From contig NZ_VEIY01000008.1 in NCBI RefSeq assembly GCF_007680845.1, forward strand, positions 62,001 to 126,000: a stretch of DNA of 64,000 bases. Reading direction: 5' to 3'. The notes under the pieces are model-generated. The model was not told where the DNA came from and did no database searches. It was given only the letters and a program-made list of their open reading frames with translations. Positions 1 through 7,802 of the stretch are shown one piece after another; positions within the stretch are counted from its first letter, which is position 1; the number at the start of each line of letters is the position of its first letter. Origin of the DNA: Curtobacterium pusillum (GTDB taxonomy: Bacteria; Actinomycetota; Actinomycetes; Actinomycetales; Microbacteriaceae). The position numbers were made by a program, and so were the translations under genes.

Positions 1-373
1 CGAACTTCACGAGGATGAACCGGAGCCGGCCGGTCGGCGCGACGAGCAGGTAGCGGATTGTGCCGTGGCTCGCCTCACCCGCGACGGTGTCCCCGGCGAC
101 CACCCCGACCGTGAGCGGCAGGAACAGCGGGATCGACACCGTCAGCGCGGTGAACGCCACGAACAGCCCGTTGTTGGTGATGTCGCCGAGGAACGCCGGG
201 CCGCCGCTGTCGTCCCCGGTGGTGAGGCGCACGGCGACGGCGATGAGGATCGGGACGAGGGCGAGCGCCCCGAGCATCGCCCAGGTGCGGCGGCGCCGGA
301 AGACGAGCGCGAGTTCGGATCCGAGCAGCGCGAACGGGCGCTGCCGGCGCGGGAGCGCCTCAGGCTGCGACAT
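1..373 (-). CDS. ABC transporter permease, 5' part only
   Basis: This is the N-terminal part (about 124 residues) of an ABC permease that continues beyond the left end of the window. After a basic cytoplasmic start (MSQPEALPRRQRPF) there is a hydrophobic helix at about residues 29-47 (MLGALALVPILIAVAV), an extracytoplasmic loop, and a second hydrophobic stretch near residues 66-85. The layout fits the ABC-2 type permease family. Its ATG overlaps the end of the upstream ATPase gene by 14 bases, so the two are translationally coupled and form one exporter. The substrate cannot be told from the sequence. Confidence 0.85.
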   Translation of the reverse strand, partial: MSQPEALPRRQRPFALLGSELALVFRRRRTWAMLGALALVPILIAVAVRLTTGDDSGGPAFLGDITNNGLFVAFTALTVSIPLFLPLTVGVVAGDTVAGEASHGTIRYLLVAPTGRLRFILVKF

Positions 374-1322
374 CGAAGCCCTCCCCGGTGAGGGCGACGA
401 AGAGGTCCTCGAGGGTGCCGCCGCCGACCGTGAGGCCACGGACCCGGACGTCCGCGCGGACGAGCTCGGCGGTGATCGTCTCCGCCAGCACCGCGGGCGG
501 GAGGTCGGCGACGAGCGTGTCGGCGCCGCCGTCGTGCCGCGGCGTCAACCCGAGCCGGGTGAGGACGGAGCCGGCCTGGCCGAGGTCGGGCGTGCGGACC
601 GTGACCGTGCGCGCCCCGGCGGAGCGGAGGTCGTCGAGGGTGCCCTGCGCCACGAGCTTCCCCGTGCGCATCACCGCGGCGTGCGTGCAGACCTGCTCGA
701 TCTCGGCCAGCAGGTGGCTCGACACGAACACGGTCGTGCCGTCGTCGGCGAGCGAGCGGATGAGGTTCCGGACCTCGCGCGTGCCCTGCGGGTCGAGGCC
801 GTTGGTCGGTTCGTCGAGCACGAGGAGGTCTCGCGGGGCGAGCAGGGCGTTCGCGAGCCCGAGGCGCTGCTTCATGCCGAGCGAGTACGCGTGCGCCTTC
901 TTGTCGGCGGCGTGGGTCAGGCCGACCCGGTCGAGGGCGCTCGCCACCCGGGCATTCCGGGTCGCCGGGTCGGAGGTGGGGTCGGCGGCGTCGAACCGGA
1001 ACAGGTTCGCGCGCCCGGACAGGTACGGGTAGAACGCCGGCCCTTCGACGAGCGCGCCGACCCGCGGCAGGACGTCGTGCAACGCGGCGGGCATCGGGCG
1101 ACCGAGCAGCTCGATCGTGCCGCCCGTCGCGCTCGAGAGCCCGAGGAGCATCCGGATCGTCGTCGTCTTGCCGGAGCCGTTCGGCCCGAGGAACCCGAAG
1201 ACGGCGCCGCGGGGCACGGCGAGGTCGATGCCGTCCACCGCCCGCTGCTTGCGGAAGACCTTGGCGAGACCCGTCGTGCGGATCGCGAGGTCGGCGGTGG
1301 GGGACGGAGCGGCCGTGCTCAC
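360..1322 (-). CDS. ABC transporter ATP-binding protein
   Basis: Cytoplasmic ATPase subunit (320 aa) that powers the permease encoded just downstream. The Walker A motif GPNGSGKTT is at residues 46-54, the signature-type segment YSLGMKQR near residue 147, and Walker B followed by DEPTNGLDP near residue 170, all in the expected order. The C-terminal 90 residues form the extension common in ABC-2 exporter ATPases (CcmA/DrrA type). It starts with GTG in a GTGA overlap with the LolA-like gene and ends inside the permease start, so three genes form one operon. The substrate is unknown. Confidence 0.93.
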   Translation of the reverse strand: MSTAAPSPTADLAIRTTGLAKVFRKQRAVDGIDLAVPRGAVFGFLGPNGSGKTTTIRMLLGLSSATGGTIELLGRPMPAALHDVLPRVGALVEGPAFYPYLSGRANLFRFDAADPTSDPATRNARVASALDRVGLTHAADKKAHAYSLGMKQRLGLANALLAPRDLLVLDEPTNGLDPQGTREVRNLIRSLADDGTTVFVSSHLLAEIEQVCTHAAVMRTGKLVAQGTLDDLRSAGARTVTVRTPDLGQAGSVLTRLGLTPRHDGGADTLVADLPPAVLAETITAELVRADVRVRGLTVGGGTLEDLFVALTGEGFDVAA

Positions 1323-2392
1323 TTCGCGGCGGCGACCAGCGCGGACACGGGCACGGCGCCCGCGAGCACCCGCCCGTCGTCCGTCAGGTAGACCGACACG
1401 AGCGTGGTCTGCACCGCGCGGCCGCCGGCGACGGAGGTCGTCAGCTGGTCGAGCAGCCCGGACGCGTCCTCGCCGAGGGACGACCGGTCGACCGAGCCCT
1501 TCGGCAGCTCGGCGATGGTGCTCCAGCCCTTCCCGGTGAACGTCGCGCCGTCCGCGGATCCGTGGGCTCGGCGCTGGGCAGCGTCGCCCTTCGCGTGCGA
1601 CGTCGCGTCGGAGAGGTCCTTCGTCTCGACCTTCGCGTTCGCGGGCGGGGTGAAGTCGAAGAGTCGGGCCGCCGTGGCGCCGTACTGCAGGTTCGTGAAG
1701 CCGACCTGGACAGCGGGGTCGGAGTGGCCCTTCGCCGTGACGGTGGCACGGAGCGGCAGACCGGTCTGCTGGTCGACCGCGAGCCGGACCGAACCGACGA
1801 GCGTGCCCGACGACTTCGGCGTGAGCGTGATCTGCCAGGCGTCGTGCCCGGCCACGCGCACACTCGTCGGCTTCGAGATCTTCGTGGTCGGGGTGATCGA
1901 CTGCACCGCCTGCTCCGCGACCTGGGCGGGGGTGGTCGTACCGTCGTACCGGGAACCGGCGTCGGCGGGCAGGGTGACGTGCGTGGCCGTCCGCTCCTTC
2001 GAGTCCCAGGTCCAGACGTCGGAGCCGTTGCGGACGACGTCCTGTTCGGCGAGCTGCTGCGTCAGCTGGACGCGCTGCTTGTCGGCGCCGTCGACGTACA
2101 GGCGGGCGGTGTGCGACGAGGTGAGGAGGTCGAGGGCGTCCGAGGCGTCGCCTTCGAGCGAGGACCCGCCGGACCCGGTGGGCAGCTCCGGCAGGCCGAG
2201 GTCACTGGTCTGCACGAGCTTCCCGGAGTACTTCGCGTCCGAGGAGCTCGCGATGCTCGCGATGACGTCCGCGGCGGTGGGGTGCGTGCCCGCGATCGGG
2301 TCGCTCGACGCGTTCGCGATCATCGGCGCGGCGACGGCGCCGGCGACGACGACCGGAGCGATGACGGCTGGCAGCCAGGCGGACTTCTTCAT
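1319..2392 (-). CDS. LolA/RseB-like exported protein
   Basis: A 357-aa protein with an N-terminal membrane or signal segment (residues 6-29, rich in A and V, ending near NASSDP). It is followed by an extracytoplasmic domain with the pattern of LolA/MucB-RseB-type folds: repeated beta strands such as ARLYVDGADKQRVQL, SDVWTWDSKERTATHV and VRLAVDQQTGLPLRATV. Actinobacteria often carry such a protein beside an ABC exporter. It is first in the operon and overlaps the ATPase gene by four bases. It may sense or carry a lipid or peptide for the exporter, but this is inference from position. No lipobox cysteine is present. Confidence 0.75.
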   Translation of the reverse strand: MKKSAWLPAVIAPVVVAGAVAAPMIANASSDPIAGTHPTAADVIASIASSSDAKYSGKLVQTSDLGLPELPTGSGGSSLEGDASDALDLLTSSHTARLYVDGADKQRVQLTQQLAEQDVVRNGSDVWTWDSKERTATHVTLPADAGSRYDGTTTPAQVAEQAVQSITPTTKISKPTSVRVAGHDAWQITLTPKSSGTLVGSVRLAVDQQTGLPLRATVTAKGHSDPAVQVGFTNLQYGATAARLFDFTPPANAKVETKDLSDATSHAKGDAAQRRAHGSADGATFTGKGWSTIAELPKGSVDRSSLGEDASGLLDQLTTSVAGGRAVQTTLVSVYLTDDGRVLAGAVPVSALVAAAK

Positions 2393-2471
2393 CGGTTTCC
2401 CCTCGGTGGAGCGTTCGGAGTCGGGGGTACCGTACGTCCGGCCGCCGACAGCTGCCTGGATGTTCCGGCGC

Positions 2472-2477
2472 TACGAT
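2472..2477 (+). promoter_or_regulatory. -10 element, leaderless promoter of SorC-type gene
   Basis: TACGAT lies six bases before the ATG at 2484, with no Shine-Dalgarno between. Transcription would start at or next to the start codon, giving a leaderless mRNA. Confidence 0.6.
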
Positions 2478-2483
2478 CGCCCC

Positions 2484-3446
2484 ATGTCCGACGAGATCCG
2501 CGTGCCCGATGGTGCCCGGACCCGCTTCCCGCTCGACACCGTGTACCAGGCGGCGCGGATGTACTACCTCGAGGACGCCACGCAGGGCGAGATCGCCGCA
2601 CGCCTCGGGGTGTCGAGGCCGACCGTCAGCCGGCTCGTCGCCGAGGCCCGGAAGGCCGGACTCGTCCGCATCGAGGTCGTCGACCCGTTCCAGGACGAGA
2701 CCGTCGCGCTCGCCGAACGACTCCAGGTGGTGCTGGGTCTGCACGCCGTGCACCTCGCCGCGGTGACGCACGCCGCCACGCTCGGCAGCGACCTCGCCGC
2801 CCCGCTCGCCGCCGCCGTGGGCGCGATGGGGCTCGTGCCGGGCGACGCCGTCCTGGTGTCCTCCGGGAGCACCGTGTACGACATCGCGCACACCGGCCTC
2901 CCGTCGATGCAGGGCGTCCAGCTCGTCCCGACCGTGGGCGGCCAGGCGGACCCGAACCGGTGGTTCCAGACGAACGAGATCACCCGGGCGGCCGCCGAGC
3001 GGTCCGGGGCGATCCCGGCCTTCCTGTTCGCGCCGGCGCTGCCCGGTCGGACGCTCCGGACCTCGCTCGACGAGGACCCGGCGTTCCAGCACGTCGTCGG
3101 GCTGTGGGACCGCGCGAAGGGTGCGGTGCTGGGCATCGGGGCACCCGTCGTCACCCGGCACGAACTCGCCCGCGGCCTGCCGGTGGAGGACGAGGCGTTC
3201 GACCGGGCGGCCGGCGACGTCTGCCTGAACTTCTTCGCCGCGGACGGCTCGGCCATCGAGTTCCCCGGGAGCGACCGGATGGTGCGGACCTCGCGCGAGG
3301 TCCTCGCGGCCGTCCCGCACGCCGTCGGTGTCGCGGTCGGCGCGGCGAAGGTGCCGAGCATCCTCGGCGCGGTCCGGGCACGGCTCGTCAACGAGCTGGT
3401 GACGGACGCGGCGACCGCACGCGCGCTCCTCGACGCACTCGCCTGA
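2484..3446 (+). CDS. SorC/DeoR-type sugar-binding transcriptional regulator
   Basis: A 320-aa regulator. Residues 34-55 form a helix-turn-helix (QGEIAARLGVSRPTVSRLV) and residues 70-320 the SorC-type effector domain that binds phosphorylated sugars or polyols; VLVSSGSTVYDIAHTG is part of the sugar-binding core. It is divergent from the LolA-ABC operon with 91 bases between, so it may control that operon or itself. The ATG at 2484 is chosen because a -10 element ends six bases upstream. The effector is unknown. A paralogue of the same family lies at 6801. Confidence 0.9.
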   Translation: MSDEIRVPDGARTRFPLDTVYQAARMYYLEDATQGEIAARLGVSRPTVSRLVAEARKAGLVRIEVVDPFQDETVALAERLQVVLGLHAVHLAAVTHAATLGSDLAAPLAAAVGAMGLVPGDAVLVSSGSTVYDIAHTGLPSMQGVQLVPTVGGQADPNRWFQTNEITRAAAERSGAIPAFLFAPALPGRTLRTSLDEDPAFQHVVGLWDRAKGAVLGIGAPVVTRHELARGLPVEDEAFDRAAGDVCLNFFAADGSAIEFPGSDRMVRTSREVLAAVPHAVGVAVGAAKVPSILGAVRARLVNELVTDAATARALLDALA

Positions 3447-3490
3447 CGGACGGGAGGCGCGGGGCGGCGCCGACCCGCGCCTCCCGTCCG
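3447..3490. terminator. Bidirectional terminator / paired dispersed repeat
   Basis: Perfect 17-base arms (3447-3463 and 3474-3490) with a 10-base loop, directly after the stop codon of the SorC-type gene and before the stop of the convergent DinB gene. The arms carry the GGAGGCGCGG core found at many other sites in the window. There is no clear U-tract. Confidence 0.65.
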
Positions 3491-3503
3491 ACGCCAGCCC
3501 CGT

Positions 3504-4028
3504 CTACTGCGTGCGCCGCACGTCCCAGAGGTGGTGCACCGGGTCGTGCGCGTAGTAGGTCGCGAGCGTCGCGACGGTGAACGCGCTGCCGTCCGACCGC
3601 AGCCCGGTCCGCTCGAGCTGGTCGTCCCGGACCTCGTCGAACGCGCGTGCCGCCCGGTGCGCGGCCTCGCCGAGCTCGCGGAGGACGACCACGGGGTCCT
3701 GCTCGTCGTACCGGTCGGCCACCGCGGTGGCGTCCTGGTCCCAGTTCGGGAAGGTCGGGGCGTCCTCGGCGAGCATGAGGGCCAGCCGTTCGGCCATCTT
3801 CCGGTGCACGTCGCGGACGTGCGCGGCGTACTCGAGCGGGGACCAGGTGTGGTCGTCGGGACGCTGCCGGAGGTCGTCGCGGTCGAGCACCTCGGGCCAC
3901 GCCCACGTGTTCGCGTCGATGATGCCGGGCACGTCGCGGATCGTCACGGTGCTGCCGTCGTAGCCGCACTCCGGGCACGCGGACTCGATGACCCAGGTCC
4001 AGCTCTTCGTCTCGGGTTCGATCGCCAT
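3504..4028 (-). CDS. DinB-family protein
   Basis: A 174-aa soluble protein with the four-helix DinB/YfiT pattern: a histidine in WSPLEYAAHVRDVH (near residue 66) and later YYAHDPVHHLWDV near the C-terminus, positions where this fold holds a metal with three histidines. An extra N-terminal CPECGYD (18-24) could bind zinc and is found in a subset of actinobacterial members. DinB-fold proteins are usually thiol-dependent transferases, but the substrate here is unknown. A -10 hexamer at 4035-4040 supports a leaderless start at 4028. It is divergent from the phosphatase gene. Confidence 0.8.
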   Translation of the reverse strand: MAIEPETKSWTWVIESACPECGYDGSTVTIRDVPGIIDANTWAWPEVLDRDDLRQRPDDHTWSPLEYAAHVRDVHRKMAERLALMLAEDAPTFPNWDQDATAVADRYDEQDPVVVLRELGEAAHRAARAFDEVRDDQLERTGLRSDGSAFTVATLATYYAHDPVHHLWDVRRTQ

Positions 4029-4034
4029 GCTCGG

Positions 4035-4040
4035 ATGCTA
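4035..4040 (-). promoter_or_regulatory. -10 element, leaderless promoter of DinB gene
   Basis: On the minus strand TAGCAT sits six bases before the ATG at 4028. It forms a tight divergent pair with the promoter at 4059-4064. Confidence 0.55.
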
Positions 4041-4058
4041 CGGGTCGGCGGTGCTCCG

Positions 4059-4064
4059 TAGGGT
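4059..4064 (+). promoter_or_regulatory. -10 element, leaderless promoter of phosphatase gene
   Basis: TAGGGT six bases before the ATG at 4071, with no ribosome binding site between. Confidence 0.55.
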
Positions 4065-4070
4065 GGCACC

Positions 4071-4727
4071 ATGCGACTGCTGCTCATCCGCCACGGCCAG
4101 ACCCCTGCGAACGTGGACGGCGTGCTCGACGCCGTCGTGCCCGGACCGGGGCTCACCGAGCTCGGGCAGCGGCAGGCCGATGCGCTGCCGGCGGCCCTCG
4201 CGGACCGCGGGATCGAGCGCATCTTCACGTCGACCATGGTCCGGACGCAGATCACCGCGGCTCCGCTCGCCGCCGCGCTCGGCCTCGAGCCGGTGGTGCT
4301 GCCGGGTCTCCGCGAGATCGAGGCCGGCGACACCCAGGGCAAGCGCGACAAGGTGTCGGTGCAGCTGTACATCTCGACCGTGCACGGCTGGTCCGGCGGC
4401 GACCGGAGCACGCGGATGCCCGGGGCCGAGAGCGGGCACGAGTTCTTCGCGCGCTACGACGACGCGATCCGGCAGGTCGAGGCCTCCGGTGTCGCGGTCG
4501 CGGCCGTCGTCAGCCACGGTGCGGCGATCAGGACGTGGGCGAGTGCGGCCGCGCACAACACCCCGGACGAGTTCGGGACGAAGCGGCACCTGGAGAACAC
4601 CGGGATCGTCGAGCTGGAGGGGTCGTCCGCCGAGGGCTGGCGGCTCGTGGACTGGGAGGGCGAGCCCGTCGGCGGCGAGGAGCTCGTCGACCGGACCGCG
4701 CAGGACCCCACGGGCGAGCGCTTCTAG
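4071..4727 (+). CDS. Histidine phosphatase family protein
   Basis: A 218-aa phosphoglycerate-mutase-like phosphatase. The catalytic RHG is at residues 7-9 (LLIRHGQTPAN), the second conserved histidine in VVSHGAA near residue 147, and ERIFTSTMVRTQITA supplies the third conserved arginine region. The family dephosphorylates diverse small molecules or proteins through a phosphohistidine; the substrate cannot be deduced. A single gene, ended by a strong hairpin at 4779-4821. Confidence 0.9.
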   Translation: MRLLLIRHGQTPANVDGVLDAVVPGPGLTELGQRQADALPAALADRGIERIFTSTMVRTQITAAPLAAALGLEPVVLPGLREIEAGDTQGKRDKVSVQLYISTVHGWSGGDRSTRMPGAESGHEFFARYDDAIRQVEASGVAVAAVVSHGAAIRTWASAAAHNTPDEFGTKRHLENTGIVELEGSSAEGWRLVDWEGEPVGGEELVDRTAQDPTGERF

Positions 4728-4778
4728 CGCGGGCGGGCGCGCGCGGGCCCGGGCGCTTCGCCCGCTGTGGAATGAGGA

Positions 4779-4821
4779 AACGGGCGTACCTGGTCGGATT
4801 GAACGACCAGGTACGCCCGTT
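4779..4821. terminator. Bidirectional terminator
   Basis: Perfect 17-base stem (4779-4795 with 4805-4821) and a 9-base loop, between the convergent phosphatase and glpD genes. The plus side is followed by TCT rather than a long U-tract, as is usual in this GC-rich group. Confidence 0.8.
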
Positions 4822-4862
4822 CTGACCGGGTACGCCCGGTGGGCCCGGTGGGCCCGGCGGAC

Positions 4863-6605
4863 CTAGGCGGGCTGGGACGCGGTGTGCAGCGGGACGATCA
4901 CGCCGTGCGCCTCGCGCAGGACGTCGAGCGTGCGCTGGACCTCGTCCGCGCGCTCCTCGGGCGTCCAGTCGAGCGTCTCGGCGAGCACGTCGGCCAGCTC
5001 GTCGAGCAGGTCGATCGTCACGCCGCCGACGAACGCGAGGTTCGTGCGACGCAGCACCACGTCCACCAGGTGCACGGCCTGCTCGTGGCGGGCGAAGTAC
5101 GCGACCTCGGCCCGGGTGAGCGCCGGGTCGGACTCGAGCGGCTCGACCGGTCCGTCGACCAGGACGTCCACGACCTCGGCGGCACGGGTGCCGTAGCGCT
5201 CGAGGAGCCCCTCGACGATCGAGGCGTCGAGGCCGTCGCGGTGCGACTTGATCCACAGGGCGCGCTGCGCGTCGGTGGTCGGGAAGTCCTTGCCGCCGCC
5301 GATCGCCATGCCCGTCGTGTCGACCGTGCGGGTGATCCCCAGCTTCGTCGTGACGTCAGTGGAGAGGTGCGCGGCGAGGGCACGGAACGTCGTCCACTTG
5401 CCGCCGACGAGCGACAGCACCGTGGTCGAGGGCAGGCCGGCGATCGGGGTGTCCACGATCCGGTAGTCGCGGGAGACGAAGCCGGGGGCGGTGTCCTCGT
5501 GACGGGGGAGCGGACGGATGCCCGAGTAGCTGTAGACGATGTGGTCGCGGGTCAGGTCGATCTGCGGGAACACGTGCTTCACGAGGCCGAAGAAGTAGTC
5601 GATCTCCTCCTCGGTCGTGGTGACCGGCTTCGAGGGGTCGGCGTCGATGTCGGTCGTCCCGATGAGCACCCGGCCCTTGAGCGGGTAGATGAGGACGATG
5701 CGGCCGTCGTTGTTCTCGAAGAACAGCTCGCGGCCCTTCGTCGCCTCGAGGAGCTCGGGGTTGTCGACGACGATGTGGGAGCCCTTCGTGCCGCCCATGT
5801 ACTTCGTCTCGCCACCGAACGCCTGGTTCGTGAGGTCCGTCCAGGGACCGGAGGCGTTGATGACGACGTCGGCCGTGAACACGAACTCGTCACCGGTCTC
5901 GCGGTCGCGCAGCAGCACGCCACCGTCGCGGGTCCCGGCGGCCTCGACGTAGTTGACCGCGCGGGCGGTCGCGTCGGAGCCCGAGCCCTTCGCGGCGGCC
6001 AGCCCGTCCTTGAGGACGTCGAGCGCGAGACGCTCGGGCTCGTGCACGGACGCGTCGTAGTAGGTGCCCGTGTACTTGAGGTCCTTGTTGAGCGCCGGCA
6101 TGTCCTCGAGCGCGGCCTTCTTCGTGAGGAAGCGGTGCTTGGGGACCGAGCCGCCGTCGCGCGAGAAGGAGTCGTAGATCGTCATGCCGATCTTGATGAG
6201 CGCGGCGCCGCGCTCCTTCGTGGAGCGCTGCTTGTGCGTGAGCATCCGCAGCGGGGCGTTCATGATGCCCGAGAAGGTCGAGAAGATCGGCATCGTCGTC
6301 TGCAGCGGCTTGACGTAGTGCGGGGCGATGCGGATGAGGCCGTTGCGCTCCTGGACGCTCTCGCGCACGAGTCGGAACTCGCCGTTCTCCAGGTACCGGA
6401 TGCCGCCGTGGATCATGTGGCTCGACGCGGCGGAGGCGCCCGAGGCGTAGTCGCCGCGCTCCACCAGGGCGACGTCGACCCCCTGCAGGGCGAGGTCGCG
6501 GAAGGTGGCGATGCCGTTGATGCCGCCACCGACCACGAGGACCTGTGCGTTCGGGCGCTGCGTGAGCGCGTTCACCGTGTTCCGGGGCTGCGTCTTCTTC
6601 GACAT
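4863..6605 (-). CDS. glpD: Glycerol-3-phosphate dehydrogenase (FAD)
   Basis: A 580-aa FAD enzyme that oxidises sn-glycerol-3-phosphate to dihydroxyacetone phosphate at the membrane. It has the FAD-binding VGGGINGIA (25-33), the family motif SSHMIHGGIRYLE (61-73), a central substrate domain with GTKGSHIVV, and the DUF4381-like C-terminal helical domain with YFARHEQAVHLVDVVLRRT. The ATG at 6605 is preferred over longer in-frame extensions because GAAGGAAG precedes it at proper spacing and homologues start here. It is divergent from a SorC-type regulator, with three palindromic sites in the shared 195-base spacer. Confidence 0.96.
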   Translation of the reverse strand: MSKKTQPRNTVNALTQRPNAQVLVVGGGINGIATFRDLALQGVDVALVERGDYASGASAASSHMIHGGIRYLENGEFRLVRESVQERNGLIRIAPHYVKPLQTTMPIFSTFSGIMNAPLRMLTHKQRSTKERGAALIKIGMTIYDSFSRDGGSVPKHRFLTKKAALEDMPALNKDLKYTGTYYDASVHEPERLALDVLKDGLAAAKGSGSDATARAVNYVEAAGTRDGGVLLRDRETGDEFVFTADVVINASGPWTDLTNQAFGGETKYMGGTKGSHIVVDNPELLEATKGRELFFENNDGRIVLIYPLKGRVLIGTTDIDADPSKPVTTTEEEIDYFFGLVKHVFPQIDLTRDHIVYSYSGIRPLPRHEDTAPGFVSRDYRIVDTPIAGLPSTTVLSLVGGKWTTFRALAAHLSTDVTTKLGITRTVDTTGMAIGGGKDFPTTDAQRALWIKSHRDGLDASIVEGLLERYGTRAAEVVDVLVDGPVEPLESDPALTRAEVAYFARHEQAVHLVDVVLRRTNLAFVGGVTIDLLDELADVLAETLDWTPEERADEVQRTLDVLREAHGVIVPLHTASQPA

Positions 6606-6684
6606 TGCTGCGTCGCTTCCTTCTTCGGTTCCGTAGTGGTTCGACACCGATCGTGCGCCGGTGTGAACGGGCGGGCAACTCGTG

Positions 6685-6698
6685 TGCACGAACGTGCA
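6685..6698. promoter_or_regulatory. Operator O1, glpD/regulator spacer
   Basis: TGCACGAACGTGCA: six-base inverted half-sites (TGCACG/CGTGCA) with a two-base centre. The same half-sites recur at 6760-6773, 75 bases away. Likely bound by the SorC-type regulator at 6801 and controlling glpD. Confidence 0.65.
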
Positions 6699-6710
6699 GC
6701 ACACGTGTGC
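6699..6710. promoter_or_regulatory. Perfect 12-base palindrome next to O1
   Basis: GCACACGTGTGC directly abuts O1 and is fully self-complementary. It may be a further half-occupied site of the same regulator or a site for another factor. Confidence 0.4.
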
Positions 6711-6759
6711 CCACTGAGCGATCGAAGGCCGGGAGGCGCGACAGGGGTTGCAGAGGCCG

Positions 6760-6773
6760 TGCACGTCCGTGCA
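6760..6773. promoter_or_regulatory. Operator O2, glpD/regulator spacer
   Basis: TGCACGTCCGTGCA, a second copy of TGCACG-N2-CGTGCA, ending 27 bases before the regulator start. Two sites 75 bases apart fit looping by a tetrameric SorC-type repressor. Confidence 0.65.
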
Positions 6774-6800
6774 TGGTTGCGTTCGAGGAAACGGAGCACG

Positions 6801-7763
6801 ATGAGCGACGCCGCCCAGCCGATGCGGACGCAGCAGGCGCTGCGCGCCGCACACCTGTACTACCTCCAGGACCTGACGATGGACGCGATCGCCGACGAGC
6901 TCGGCACCTCACGGTCGTCGGTCTCGCGCCTGCTCAAGTACGCCCGGGACACCGGTCTCGTGGACATCCAGATCCGGTCGCCCCTCGACCAGGCCGCCGC
7001 GCTCAGCCGGAGCATCCGCTCGCGCTTCGGCGTGCACGCGCACGTCGTACCCGTGCCGGACCACACCAGCGACGTCGACCGACTCGAACGCGTCGCGCTC
7101 TCCGCCGCCCGGATCCTCACCCAGTACGTCGAGTCGAACATGGTGATCGGCATCTCGTGGGGCTCGACCGTCAGCGCCGTGAGCCGGTACCTCGTGCCGA
7201 AGACCACGCACGGCTCGACCGTCGTGCAGATCAACGGCGCCGCGAACACCCGGACGACCGGCATCGTGTACGCGTCCGAGATCCTCCGTCGGTTCGGCGA
7301 GGCGTACGGCGCGTTCGTGCAGCAGTTCCCGGTGCCGGCGTTCTTCGACGACCCCGCCACGAAGGAGGCACTGTTCCGGGAGCGCTCGATCCGCCGCGTG
7401 CTCGACCTCCACGAGCGGATGGACCTCGTCGTGTTCGGGGTCGGCGCACCGCAGGCGCCGGTGCCGTCGCACGTGTACTCCGGCGGCTACCTCGACCCGT
7501 CCGACCGGGACGAGCTCGACCGGGCCGAGGTGGTCGGCGACGTCTCGACGGTCTTCTACCGCGCCGACGGCTCGTGGAAGGACATCGGCGTCAACGCCCG
7601 TGCCGGAGCGCCGGACCTCGACACGATCAAGCGCGCACCACGCCGGGTCTGCGTGGTCGCCGGGCGCTCGAAGGCCGCGTCGCTGCGGGGTGCCCTGGCC
7701 GCCGGACTGATCACGGACCTCATCCTCGACGAGAGCGTCGGACAGGCCATCCTGCAGCCCTGA
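6801..7763 (+). CDS. SorC/DeoR-type transcriptional regulator, probable glp regulator
   Basis: A 320-aa paralogue of the regulator at 2484. The HTH is at residues 27-48 (MDAIADELGTSRSSVSRLL) and is followed by a SorC effector domain (MVIGISWGSTVSAVSRYL). Divergent transcription from glpD and two matching operators in the spacer suggest that it regulates glycerol-3-phosphate use and its own gene. The ATG at 6801 is preceded by ACGGAGCACG, a usable ribosome site. That the effector is glycerol-3-phosphate or a related phosphate is an inference from context. Confidence 0.9.
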   Translation: MSDAAQPMRTQQALRAAHLYYLQDLTMDAIADELGTSRSSVSRLLKYARDTGLVDIQIRSPLDQAAALSRSIRSRFGVHAHVVPVPDHTSDVDRLERVALSAARILTQYVESNMVIGISWGSTVSAVSRYLVPKTTHGSTVVQINGAANTRTTGIVYASEILRRFGEAYGAFVQQFPVPAFFDDPATKEALFRERSIRRVLDLHERMDLVVFGVGAPQAPVPSHVYSGGYLDPSDRDELDRAEVVGDVSTVFYRADGSWKDIGVNARAGAPDLDTIKRAPRRVCVVAGRSKAASLRGALAAGLITDLILDESVGQAILQP

Positions 7764-7789
7764 ACCAGGCGTTTGTCGGTGGGAGGACG

Positions 7790-7795
7790 TACGTT
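7790..7795 (+). promoter_or_regulatory. -10 element, leaderless promoter of AraC-type gene
   Basis: TACGTT seven bases before the ATG at 7803. It argues against the longer reading that would start at 7773. Confidence 0.55.
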
Positions 7796-7802
7796 CTCTG
7801 CC

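Noticed and set aside
4839..7763. A 974-codon open frame on the plus strand over glpD
   Set aside because: It is the antisense shadow of glpD in GC-rich DNA, joined in frame to the real regulator gene at 6801. Its first 650 codons give an arginine-, glycine- and valine-rich non-protein with no motif.
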